A model generated the notes under the pieces. It was not told where the DNA came from, did no database searches, and saw nothing but the letters and a program-made list of their open reading frames with translations. The position numbers were made by a program, and so were the translations under genes. A DNA stretch of 64,000 nucleotides from Microbulbifer sp. TB1203 (GTDB lineage: Bacteria > Pseudomonadota > Gammaproteobacteria > Pseudomonadales > Cellvibrionaceae), in contig NZ_CP116899.1 in the NCBI RefSeq assembly GCF_030997045.1, positions 5,170,001 through 5,234,000 of the forward strand. The letters are read 5' to 3'. Within the stretch, counting starts at the first letter, position 1. Every line of letters starts with the position of its first letter. This document shows, piece by piece, positions 8,640 through 16,191 of the stretch.

Positions 8640-9003
8640 CAGGCACAAGCGAGCGCCCCGCTATCCGCGGGCGCCAGCGCAAACTGGGGGTAATTAAAGA
8701 AAATAAAGAAGGGAATTATTGTTATTCGGTATGAAGGCAGCGGCTTCCCTGCGCTCAATTTGCCGTCTGGCAAACACCCTCTCCCAGGTACAATCAGTCA
8801 GTTTGTAAACGCGCTTGTCGTTATTTTTGTTGTCTTCTGCTTTATTTTTATTTTTTATTGTTATTCTTCTGCTGGTTTTGGTCACTGTTTGCTTTTATTG
8901 TCGACCGCCCCATTATTTTTATTTTGGCTCGCCCGCTTATTGTCAGTTGTTATTAGGGCTTTAACAGTCATTTATTTTTATTCTTGGCTGTTTTTGTTAT
9001 TTG
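8640..9003 (-). ncRNA. crcZ: Candidate CrcZ-type small RNA (Hfq/Crc sponge)
   Basis: In Pseudomonas the gap between cbrB and pcnB encodes CrcZ, an RNA made from a CbrB-activated sigma-54 promoter that carries repeated A-rich CA motifs and titrates Hfq/Crc to relieve catabolite repression. Here the same gap on the same strand holds a sigma-54-type promoter (9011-9029) and, downstream, many motifs of the form AAYAAYAA: AATAACAA near 9001-8990 and again near 8955, AACAATAA near 8860 and near 8722, and several AAAATAAAAATAA stretches. A GC-rich hairpin at about 8650-8675 may end the RNA, though no clear U run follows, so the 3' end is approximate. The length of about 360 nt is near the roughly 400 nt known for P. 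aeruginosa CrcZ. The identification rests on position, promoter and motifs, not on an alignment. Confidence 0.72.
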
Positions 9004-9010
9004 TACTAAA

Positions 9011-9029
9011 CAAAGCATTTAGTGTGCCA
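9011..9029 (-). promoter_or_regulatory. Sigma-54 promoter for the CrcZ-like RNA
   Basis: On the minus strand the sequence reads TGGCACACTAAATGCTTTG. The GG at 9028-9027 and GC at 9016-9015 are separated by exactly ten bases, as required for -24/-12 sigma-54 promoters, and the -24 box TGGCAC is exact. The -12 box ATGCT differs from TTGCW by one base. Transcription would begin at about 9003. CbrB, encoded just upstream, is the obvious activator. Confidence 0.75.
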
Positions 9030-9177
9030 GTTTTAATAAACCCTTAATAATCAATGAGTTACGCTCTGAGGTGGTTTCAGCTGCCGTTCAGGATGGCTGG
9101 GATCGTTACGGATGGCGCGGAAGTTGTTACGCCCGGGTGGGACAGGGGTAACACTTTGCCGGGGGAGGATGTGCGCG

Positions 9178-9235
9178 GGACGAACTTGTGTTCGCCCGAC
9201 AGGAAGATAGACATGCGGGCGAACACAAAGTTCGC
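9178..9235. repeat. Short palindromic intergenic repeat (gcgaac-type)
   Basis: CGAACTTGTGTTCGCCCG at the left and CGGGCGAACACAAAGTTCG at the right form an imperfect inverted repeat. The same arm sequence (GGGCGAACACAAGGTTCG) brackets another repeat at 32.7-32.8 kb. No gene lies in this gap apart from the CrcZ-like RNA. Confidence 0.75.
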
Positions 9236-9306
9236 TCCCTGCGGAACAGATAAGGGTATTTAAAGAGACTCGGGACTTTGGGAAGAGTACTGGCGTCAGA
9301 CGTGAA

Positions 9307-9399
9307 GGCCCTGCTACCGGGGGCCGTTCATGAAAAGCGCCTGCGGCTGATAAACAGACCGATGAGGCTGTTGAGTGAACGGCCCCCGGTAGCAGGGCC
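9307..9399. repeat. Long hairpin repeat H5 with perfect 24-bp arms
   Basis: Arms 9307-9330 and 9376-9399 are perfectly complementary. The outer part GGCCCTGCTACCGGGGG is shared with the arms of H2 (15.3 kb) and H4 (27.1 kb), and the flank GTGGCGGCCCTG matches H4. The 45-base loop, however, lacks the CACGCTGTRAATACG segment of the other copies, so this is a related but different subtype. It lies downstream of cbrB. Confidence 0.88.
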
Positions 9400-9524
9400 G
9401 CCACTGAATTGGCCACGTCGCTACGGAGTGACAGACGGTCCTGCGGACCGCAAGCGGAGCTGGAGCTCCGCGGCCCCAGGGGCTGGCCCTGTCGCCACTG
9501 ACACAGCTCCCCGTTCCCGGGGGC

Positions 9525-10910
9525 TCAGGCTTCGGCGGCCATGCGGCGGCTTTTCTTGCGCGGGATGCCCAGTTTCTGACGCCGCTCCCACAGGCACTTG
9601 CGGCTTACGCCCAGTTTCTTCGCCAGTTCGGTCTCGCTCATGGTGTCCTGGTGCTCGAGTACGAAGCGGGCGAAGTAGTCCTCCAGGGACAGGTCTTCGC
9701 GGGGGTCGGTGTGTAGACTGCGCGGGCGGCGATCCGGGTCCGCTTCGTCCACCGGCACCAGGTCCAGGTCGATATCCAGGGTGTGGTGGTCTATCTCCCC
9801 GTTGCCCTCGGTGAGGATCACCGCGCGCTGGATGGCGTTTTCCAGTTCGCGCACATTGCCCGGCCAGGTGTAGGTGGTGACCGCCTGTACCGCCTCGGGG
9901 GACAGCTTGAGGGTGGCGCGTTCCACCTTGGCGCAGAATTTCTCCAACAGATGCTCGGCGATCGCCAGTACGTCCTTGCCGCGTTCGCGCAGCGGCGCCA
10001 GGGTCATCTGTACCACGTTGATCCGGTAGTAGAGATCCTCGCGGAATTTGCGCTCGCCGGCCAGTTGGCGCAGGTTGCGGTGGGTGGCCGCCACCAGGCG
10101 CACATCCACCTTGCGCGATTCCACCGCTCCTATGGGGCGCACTTCCCCCTCTTGCAGGACGCGCAGCAGGCGCGCCTGGGCTTCCAGGGGCAGCTCGCCG
10201 ATTTCGTCCAGGAACAGAGTACCGCCGTCAGCGGCGGCCACCAGGCCCTCGCGGGCGGTCTGGGCACCGGTAAAGGCGCCTTTCTCGTGGCCGAACAGTT
10301 CGGCTTCGATCAGGGTTTCGGGGATGGCGGCACAGTTGACCGAGATCAGCGGTTTGTCGGCGCGGCGGCTCTCCTCGTGGATGGCGCGCGCCACCAGTTC
10401 CTTACCGGTGCCCGTCTCGCCGTGTACCAGCACGGTGGCATCGGTGGGGGCCACCTTGTGGATGCGGGCGTAGAGTTCCCGCATCACCGGGCTGTCGCCG
10501 ATCATGCCGGAGATGCTGCGGCCCGGATCCTTGCTGCTTGGGCCCTGCGCGCGGCTCTGCGCGGCTTTGCCGATCACCCGGCGTACGGTGGCGATCATCT
10601 CGTCGTGATCGAAGGGTTTGGCGATGTAGTCCGCTGCCCCCATGCGCATGGAATCCACTGCCGAGCGCAGGCTGGCGTAGCTGGTCATGATCAATACCGG
10701 CACGTCGCCGGCCAGCTTGAGAAGGTCGGTACCCGGTGCTCCGGGCAGGCGCAGATCGGAGATAACCAGGTCGACTTCGCTGAGGCGGTATTTGGTGGTT
10801 GCCTCCCGCACAGAGCCCGCCTCGCTTACCCGGTAGCGGTGCCGTTCCAGCAGTTTGCGCAGCGCCGTTCGGATAATGGCTTCGTCTTCGACGATCAGAA
10901 TGTGGCTCAT
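9525..10910 (-). CDS. cbrB: Sigma-54-dependent response regulator CbrB
   Basis: CbrB is the NtrC-family partner of CbrA and controls carbon/nitrogen use. The 461-residue protein has an N-terminal receiver (phosphorylation site in LVISDLRLPG, Asp about residue 52, and IAKPFDHDE), an AAA+ sigma-54 interaction domain with Walker A GETGTGKE, the GAFTGA loop, ELFGHEKGAFTGAQ and GGTLFLDEIGELP, and a C-terminal Fis-type HTH (ETELAKKLGVSRKCLWERRQKLGI). Its closeness to cbrA, gluQ, pcnB and folK reproduces the Pseudomonas order, which is why I name it cbrB and not simply an NtrC homologue. A 165-bp gap with an inverted repeat separates it from cbrA. Its likely target, the sigma-54 promoter at 9.02 kb, lies just downstream. 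Confidence 0.93.
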   Translation of the reverse strand: MSHILIVEDEAIIRTALRKLLERHRYRVSEAGSVREATTKYRLSEVDLVISDLRLPGAPGTDLLKLAGDVPVLIMTSYASLRSAVDSMRMGAADYIAKPFDHDEMIATVRRVIGKAAQSRAQGPSSKDPGRSISGMIGDSPVMRELYARIHKVAPTDATVLVHGETGTGKELVARAIHEESRRADKPLISVNCAAIPETLIEAELFGHEKGAFTGAQTAREGLVAAADGGTLFLDEIGELPLEAQARLLRVLQEGEVRPIGAVESRKVDVRLVAATHRNLRQLAGERKFREDLYYRINVVQMTLAPLRERGKDVLAIAEHLLEKFCAKVERATLKLSPEAVQAVTTYTWPGNVRELENAIQRAVILTEGNGEIDHHTLDIDLDLVPVDEADPDRRPRSLHTDPREDLSLEDYFARFVLEHQDTMSETELAKKLGVSRKCLWERRQKLGIPRKKSRRMAAEA

Positions 10911-10984
10911 ATGTTACGCCTGGTTACAAAATGCTCAGGAAGAGCCTAGTTTTACCTTTCGGGCGTTTCGATGCAACCCACAGA

Positions 10985-11087
10985 GGAATGCGGAATGCGG
11001 AATTCGGAATGCGGAATGGGTGCAGGGCCCCAAAATCGGGGGCTGCAGCGCACTTATTCCGCATTCCGCATTCATCATTCCGCATTA
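10985..11087. repeat. Inverted repeat of GGAATGCGGAAT units between cbrA and cbrB
   Basis: Left half (10985-11018) has tandem units based on GGAATGCGGAAT/GGAATTCGGAAT. The right half (about 11055-11087) is the reverse complement (ATTCCGCATTCATCATTCC). The right arm overlaps the last codons of cbrA, supplying residues near the C-terminus and its stop codon. Confidence 0.85.
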
Positions 11088-14053
11088 GATATGGGAAGCT
11101 GCACGATAAACCGCGCGCCGCGCCCGGTCTCGGGATTGGCGGGACTGACCAGCTCCAACTGGCCATCGTGCTCCTCCACGATGCTGTACACCATCGCCAG
11201 CCCCAGGCCGGTACCCTGGCCCGGCTCCTTGGTGGTGAAGAAGGGCTCGAGGATGCGGTCGCGGTGCTGGGGGGAAATGCCGGGGCCCTCGTCGGTGACT
11301 GCCACGCAGGCGCAGCCGCGCTCGGCGTAGCCTTCGATCTGGATGTGGCCGCCGTCCTCACTGGCGTCGCGGGCGTTGCTGAGCAGGTTGATAAACACCT
11401 GGATCAGGCGCTGGTTGTCGCCGGGGGCGATCAGGTCCGCGGGCACGGCGTTGTCGAAGGTCACCTGGGTCTTGTCCCGCTGCAGCGACAGCAGTTGCAC
11501 GGCCTCCTGTACGCAGGCGTAGAGGTCCACCGGGGCGCGCTCGCCGCCGCTGTCGTGGCTGCCGCTGTGGGAGAAGTTCACCAGTGAATGCACTATGCGG
11601 CTGATGCGCTGGGTCTGGCTGAGGATCTGGTCGGCGGTGTCGCGCACTTCCGTACTGTCGGACTCGAAGTGCAGGTTCTGCGCCAGGCAGGCGATGCCGG
11701 TGACCGGGTTGCCCACCTCGTGGGCCACACCCGCCGCCAGGCGGCCCACGGAGGCGAGGCGCTCGCTGTGGATCAATTCCTGCTCCAGCACCTGGGTCTC
11801 GGTGATGTCCTCCAGCAGCAGCATCTGGCCGTCGCTGCTGCGCTCGCCATTTCGCGCGCGCGCGTTGCGGCGGCTCTTGAGGTGGGTCTTGTGCAGGTTC
11901 AGCCAGTGACTGTTGCCGTCCAGGTCCACCTGCTGCTTGAAGCGGTGGGCGTCCGTGGACTGGGCGAACTCGGTCAGCAGCGCGCGCCAGGGCTCCGCCA
12001 GGTAGTCCAGCTTGGAGCCGATCACCTCGCTGGCGGCGATACCGGTGAGATCCTGCATGGCGTAGTTCCACAGCAGTATCTCGCCATCGCGGCCCAGGGA
12101 GCAGGCGGCCAGGGGCAGTTCCTCGAGCATCTGCCGGTGGTAGAGGCGCAGGTTGTTGAGTTCCGCGGCCAGGCCGGTGAGCTGGTTCTTGTAGCGGTTG
12201 AGCCGGGTCTCGATCAGGTGGATGTCCTTGTTGGCCGGCTGGCCGCTGTCCTTGAAGGGGAAGTGGCGGTCGATGATCTGCCCGGCGAGCACCCGGCCCA
12301 GCAGCCCGGACAGGTTGGCCTCCAACTTGTTGCGCAGTTGGCGCAGAGCGTAGGGACGGCGCTCGCCGTCGGGCAGCCCCAACTGGCGCAGGGCGCGGTT
12401 CACCTCCTGGTTGGCGGTGGCGGCGCCCAGGCTCTCGGACAGGCGCAGGCGGAAGTCCGCGGTCGACTCCACGTCCATTTCCAGGCGCAGGGCCTGGCTC
12501 AGGGTGTCGTCGCTGCACAGGTCCGCCGCGTACTGTTCCAGGCTGCTGCTGCGGGTGAACAGGGAAAGCCCCACGAACAGCAGCACATTGACCCCCAGCG
12601 ACAGGGTGGTGACCTGGGTCCAGATACTCATACCGAGGGGTATCTGTATCTCAGTCCCCGGCAGGGTGATGCCGCTGGCGCCGAACACCGACGGCAGTAA
12701 TAAGCCGCCTGCCCACACTAGATTCCCCGCGAGCAGGCCGCCGATAAAGCCGCGCTTGTTGCCCCGCGGCCAATGGATCACCGCGAAGATGCCCGGCAGG
12801 AGCTGCAGGGAGGCGATAAACGCCAGCAGAGCCAGGTCGGACAGCGCCAGGCGATTGTTGAGCAGCAGGTAGAAGCCGAAACCGGCCAGGAACAGCGCCG
12901 CCACCAGGGCGCGGCGCAGCCACACCAGCTGGCGGTACATATTGTCCTCCGAGTGCCAGCGGGTGCCCGGCAGCAGCCAGTGGTTCATCACCATGGTGGA
13001 CAGCGCCAGGGTGATCATCACCAGCGCCCCGGTGGCGGCGGAGAGCCCGCCCACAAATGCCAGCACCGTAAGCAGCGCGGAGCCGCTGGCCCGGGGCACG
13101 GCGAGGGCGAAGTACTGCACCGGCTCGGTGACGTCCAGCGCGAAGCCGGCCCACATAATCGGGAAGATAGGCAGCGCCATCAGCAGCAGGAACAGCGGAA
13201 AGCCCCAACTGGCGGTGCGCAGGGCCTGCGCCGCCGGGCGCTCGGCGACACTCAGGTAGAAAATGTGCGGCATAGCCACCGCGGTGGCGATAAACACCAG
13301 CAGCAGCGTGTGCGAAGAGCCCTGTTTGATGGGGGTGTAGAGCAACTGCTGCATATCGCTGTTCTGTGCCAGCCAGCGGTCCAGGCCGCCGAGGCCGCCG
13401 AAGACCCCGTACACCGCGTAGAAGCCCACCGCCAGCAGTGCCACCAGCTTGACCACCGATTCCAGCGCCATGGCGCTGGCGAGGCCGGCGCGGCGCTCGC
13501 CGCTGGCGCCGTACATGCTGGTAAATACCGCCAGCAGCACGCAGTAGAAGAAGGCGATCAGGTTCTTGCTGGTGACGCCGCTCTCCGCCAGTGCCAGCGT
13601 GGCCACGCTGTCCCGGGACAGCAGCGCCAGGGTCTCGGATACCGCCTGTATCTGCAGCGCGATCAGTGGCAGCAGGCCGAGCAGCAGGAACAGGGTGGCC
13701 AGGGTGCCCGCCTCACGGCTGTGGTAGCGGAACACCAGCAGGTCCGCCGGCGACGTGAGCTGGTAGCGCTGCGCCAGACGCGCCAGCGGTTCCAGCGCTA
13801 CCGGTGCGAACAGGAACATGGCGCCGGTGCCCAGGTAGTAGGCCAGTACGCCGTAGCCATACTGCCAGGCCAGGTCCACGATGCCGTAGAAGGTCCAGGC
13901 GGACAGGGATACCCCCAGCGACAGCACGTAGATCAGTGGGTGGCGCACCCAGCGCGCCGGCAGCCAGCCCTTGGAGGTGGCGAAGGCGACGAAGAACAGC
14001 GCGGCGATATAGGCCACGCCGATCAGCGCGATATGGCCTACCTCAAAGCTCAT
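11075..14053 (-). CDS. cbrA: Sensor histidine kinase CbrA with sodium/solute-symporter-like domain
   Basis: CbrA senses the carbon/nitrogen state and phosphorylates CbrB. The 992-residue inner-membrane protein has an N-terminal SLC5/SSS-like region with about 12-13 membrane segments (residues 1 to about 500), a linker, a PAS domain (about 650-740, with LAACSLGRDGEILLWNYAMQDLTG), a HisKA domain LASVGRLAAGVAHEVGNPVTG (phospho-His near 778) and a HATPase domain with NLLSNARDAS, VTDEGPGI and FFTTKEPGQGTGLGLAMVYS. Length and architecture match Pseudomonas CbrA (about 980). The start overlaps the end of the small upstream gene by 11 bases, so translation is probably coupled. The last residues come from an inverted repeat. 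Confidence 0.94.
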   Translation of the reverse strand: MSFEVGHIALIGVAYIAALFFVAFATSKGWLPARWVRHPLIYVLSLGVSLSAWTFYGIVDLAWQYGYGVLAYYLGTGAMFLFAPVALEPLARLAQRYQLTSPADLLVFRYHSREAGTLATLFLLLGLLPLIALQIQAVSETLALLSRDSVATLALAESGVTSKNLIAFFYCVLLAVFTSMYGASGERRAGLASAMALESVVKLVALLAVGFYAVYGVFGGLGGLDRWLAQNSDMQQLLYTPIKQGSSHTLLLVFIATAVAMPHIFYLSVAERPAAQALRTASWGFPLFLLLMALPIFPIMWAGFALDVTEPVQYFALAVPRASGSALLTVLAFVGGLSAATGALVMITLALSTMVMNHWLLPGTRWHSEDNMYRQLVWLRRALVAALFLAGFGFYLLLNNRLALSDLALLAFIASLQLLPGIFAVIHWPRGNKRGFIGGLLAGNLVWAGGLLLPSVFGASGITLPGTEIQIPLGMSIWTQVTTLSLGVNVLLFVGLSLFTRSSSLEQYAADLCSDDTLSQALRLEMDVESTADFRLRLSESLGAATANQEVNRALRQLGLPDGERRPYALRQLRNKLEANLSGLLGRVLAGQIIDRHFPFKDSGQPANKDIHLIETRLNRYKNQLTGLAAELNNLRLYHRQMLEELPLAACSLGRDGEILLWNYAMQDLTGIAASEVIGSKLDYLAEPWRALLTEFAQSTDAHRFKQQVDLDGNSHWLNLHKTHLKSRRNARARNGERSSDGQMLLLEDITETQVLEQELIHSERLASVGRLAAGVAHEVGNPVTGIACLAQNLHFESDSTEVRDTADQILSQTQRISRIVHSLVNFSHSGSHDSGGERAPVDLYACVQEAVQLLSLQRDKTQVTFDNAVPADLIAPGDNQRLIQVFINLLSNARDASEDGGHIQIEGYAERGCACVAVTDEGPGISPQHRDRILEPFFTTKEPGQGTGLGLAMVYSIVEEHDGQLELVSPANPETGRGARFIVQLPISNAE

Positions 14054-14219
14054 TGGACTTGCGCCTGAGTTGGATAAAGACCGCCAGCAGAATCAGCACG
14101 AACCAGAGGATAAACGGCCGGTACCAGGCGCCGGAGGGATTGATCATCCAGGTAAAGATCGTCGGCGAGAAGACGTAGCCCACCAGTACCAGCAGGATTA
14201 ACAGAGTGCGGTTGGTCAT
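14043..14219 (-). CDS. cbrX: Small membrane protein upstream of cbrA (CbrX-like)
   Basis: The 58-residue product MTNRTLLILLVLVGYVFSPT... has two hydrophobic segments (residues 4-22 and 37-50) and a basic C-terminus RRKSNEL. The frame continues upstream, but the ATG at 14219 is the sensible start; the upstream extension is a Pro-rich translation of an intergenic repeat. Its stop codon lies inside the start of cbrA (11-base overlap, with TGA inside ATGAGCTTTGAG). A small ORF in this position, translationally coupled to cbrA, is known in Pseudomonas as cbrX; assignment here rests on position, size and overlap. Function is not established. Confidence 0.75.
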   Translation of the reverse strand: MTNRTLLILLVLVGYVFSPTIFTWMINPSGAWYRPFILWFVLILLAVFIQLRRKSNEL

Positions 14220-14244
14220 TGGAACCTGGGCTCGGGGCCTGTGG

Positions 14245-14284
14245 CTCCCCTCTCCCGCTTGCGGAGGAGGGGCTGGGGGAGGGG
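14245..14284. repeat. Inverted repeat CCCCTCTCCC-type
   Basis: CCCCTCTCCCGCTTGCGG and GGAGGGG-rich sequence form an imperfect hairpin. A close relative lies at 39279-39321 downstream of the nuclease gene. No poly-T follows, so it reads as a repeat family and not a simple terminator. Confidence 0.65.
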
Positions 14285-14417
14285 GGAGCCGCAGGCCCAC
14301 CCACTTCACACCCGGAAAAATCGATCGCGGCCATGGGCCGCTCCCGGCCGGACCGCTCCTACAGGGTATTTCTCAATACCACAAAATTGGCGGGAAAATG
14401 TTAATTGCCGAAGGGCC

Positions 14418-15287
14418 TCAGCGCAATTGCCGATCGCGCATATCCACTTGGTGGCGCTGCCAGCGCGCCGCGGCCCACTTGAGAATATGTTCCGGCTCTT
14501 CCCGCGCCAGTTCTTCGGGTGGGTGAAAGCCGAGAAAGCCTAGTGCGACGCACAGGTTTTCCGGTGCGCGTGTGTCGTCTATCGCCGGGGCGTGATTCTG
14601 CTTGCTGAGCTTCTGGCCCGCGGGCCCCATCACCAGGGGCAGGTGGCCGAACTGCGGTGGCGGCGCGCCCAGCAGGCGGAACAGCAACTGCTGGGCGCCA
14701 GTGGTATCGATCAGGTCGGCGCCGCGCACGATATGGGTCACACCCTGGTCGATATCGTCCGCTACCACCGCCAACTGGTAAGCGTAGAGGCCGTCGCGGC
14801 GCTTGAGAATGGTGTCCTCGGCGATCGCCTGGGTCTGTGCGCCGCGCCAGAGGTCGACGAAGTGCTCCTCGCCGCCGGCGCATATTAGTCGCAGGGCGCT
14901 GGGGCCCTGTTCCTCCCGGGTACCCCGGCAGCGGGCGTTGTCGTGCCCGCCGGCGGCGCGGATCTGTGCCCGGGAGCAGCGGCAGGGGTAGATCAGTTCC
15001 CTCGCCGCCAGTTCCGCCAGGGTGGCTTCATAGAGCTTGTGGCGCCCGCTCTGCCACTCCAGGGGGCCGTGCCAGTGCAGGCCGTGGGCCTCCAGCGATT
15101 TGACGATGCGCGTGGCGGCGCCGGGTTCCTCCCGCGGGGGGTCCAGGTCCTCCATACGCACCAGCCAGTGCCCGCCGTGAGCCACGGCGTCCAGGTAGCT
15201 GCCCAGGGCACACACCAGGGAGCCGAAATGCAACGGTCCGGTGGGGGAGGGGGCGAAGCGTCCGACGTAAGAGTGAGAAGAGTTCAA
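14418..15287 (-). CDS. gluQ: Glutamyl-Q tRNA(Asp) synthetase
   Basis: GluQRS attaches glutamate to queuosine at the wobble position of tRNA(Asp). The 289-residue protein is a short paralogue of the GluRS catalytic domain. It has the class I signature GRFAPSPTGPLHFGSL (HIGH-like), the family-specific MEDLDPPREEPGAA, the zinc-binding CRCSRAQ...CRG stretch, IVRGADLIDTTGAQQLLFRLLG and the KMSKS-like QKLSKQN. It lacks a C-terminal anticodon-binding domain, as expected for GluQRS. The usual dksA-gluQ pairing is kept, but a hairpin repeat (H2) separates the two genes here. Confidence 0.95.
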   Translation of the reverse strand: MNSSHSYVGRFAPSPTGPLHFGSLVCALGSYLDAVAHGGHWLVRMEDLDPPREEPGAATRIVKSLEAHGLHWHGPLEWQSGRHKLYEATLAELAARELIYPCRCSRAQIRAAGGHDNARCRGTREEQGPSALRLICAGGEEHFVDLWRGAQTQAIAEDTILKRRDGLYAYQLAVVADDIDQGVTHIVRGADLIDTTGAQQLLFRLLGAPPPQFGHLPLVMGPAGQKLSKQNHAPAIDDTRAPENLCVALGFLGFHPPEELAREEPEHILKWAAARWQRHQVDMRDRQLR

Positions 15288-15314
15288 CAGTTGGTTCTTG
15301 GGTAGCTCAGTGGC

Positions 15315-15427
15315 GACCCTGCTGCCGGGGGCTTTGTGTCAGACACGCTGTGAATACGTCCCTGTACGCTCTCCACGGCCATCCATGGCCGTGAAAGGTC
15401 TGACACAAAGCCCCCGGCATCAGGGTC
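15315..15427. repeat. Long hairpin repeat H2 between dksA and gluQ
   Basis: Arms 15315-15343 and 15399-15427 pair at 28 of 29 positions. The loop starts CACGCTGTGAATACGTCC and then contains a second perfect palindrome (CACGGCCATCCATGGCCGTG). The conserved segment is the one found in H1, H3 and H4; the stems are different in sequence. Being in the dksA-gluQ gap, it could affect read-through between the two genes. Confidence 0.92.
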
Positions 15428-15483
15428 TTCGCATCAGCGCTTGGGTACTTTTCTGCATCACAAGTTGTGCGTTGTAGGGGCGG

Positions 15484-15921
15484 TCAACCTGAGATCTGCT
15501 TTTCCTTGATTTCCGCCAGCGTCTTGCAGTCCACGCACAGGGTTGCGGTGGGGCGGGCCTCCAGGCGGCGGATGCCGATTTCCACGCCGCAGGCTTCGCA
15601 GTAGCCGTAGTCGTCCTGGTCGATCAACTCGATGGTGGCATCGATTTTCTTGATCAGCTTGCGCTCGCGGTCGCGGGTGCGCAGTTCCAGGCTGAACTCC
15701 TCTTCCTGGCTGGCGCGATCCGCCGGGTCCGGGAAGTTGGCTGCCTCGTCTTTCATATGGGAAACGGTGCGGTCCACTTCCGCCATCAGCTCGGCCTTCC
15801 AGGCCAACAGCAAGTTGCGGAAATGCTCCTGCTGCTTCTCATTCATATACTCTTCGCCCTTCTTCTCCTTATAGGGCTCAAAGCCGTGCAGAGAATCGGT
15901 GCTCGCAGCAGTTTTGGGCAT
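15484..15921 (-). CDS. dksA: RNA polymerase-binding transcription factor DksA
   Basis: DksA binds the secondary channel of RNA polymerase and works with ppGpp in the stringent response. The 145-residue product has the coiled coil with the tip acids in FPDPADRASQEEEF, followed by the zinc finger YCEACGVEIGIRRLEARP and CVDCKTLAEIKEKQ. I use ATG 15921 (MPKTAAST...), with AGAGG upstream on the minus strand, and not the upstream in-frame ATG, because the shorter form has the standard length (E. coli 151). It is transcribed away from sfsA; the divergent gap of 270 bases should hold both promoters. Confidence 0.96.
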   Translation of the reverse strand: MPKTAASTDSLHGFEPYKEKKGEEYMNEKQQEHFRNLLLAWKAELMAEVDRTVSHMKDEAANFPDPADRASQEEEFSLELRTRDRERKLIKKIDATIELIDQDDYGYCEACGVEIGIRRLEARPTATLCVDCKTLAEIKEKQISG

Positions 15922-16191
15922 AGTCGTTGCCTCTCGTTGTATACGGGCCCCCGGATATGGGGGCACCACCACCAAATTCAATCTAGCTTAGTCGGAATCT
16001 TCCCGGTTGGTGCTTTTTTGAGCGAAAGGCACCACCCTGGCGACCGAGAGCGAGGAAGCTATCAAATCTCTGCGGTTCGCGCCACAAAATGTTGTGCGGC
16101 GGATGCAGGAGCCCCACGGACAGCCGGGGTCGCCACACCGCAGCCGGGTGTAGTATTTTGTGGCGCCCAGATTGTCAGCAGGTACTCATCC

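Noticed and set aside
8760..9047. Plus-strand 95-residue hydrophobic frame in the cbrB-pcnB gap
   Set aside because: Its Phe/Leu/Ile/Val-rich sequence is a by-product of T-rich runs on the plus strand; the minus strand has a better explanation (CrcZ-like RNA with a sigma-54 promoter).
11588..14068. Two long plus-strand frames over cbrA
   Set aside because: They are antisense to cbrA and contain Gln/His/Val-rich low-information sequence without motifs.
14050..14334. Other minus-strand frame over cbrX with Pro-rich leader
   Set aside because: The leader is the translation of the CCCCTCTCCC-type repeat; the 58-residue reading with two membrane segments is the real gene.
15757..16191. Extended N-terminus of the sfsA frame
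   Set aside because: This stretch is antisense to dksA and covers the divergent promoter region; GTG 16192 gives the family length.
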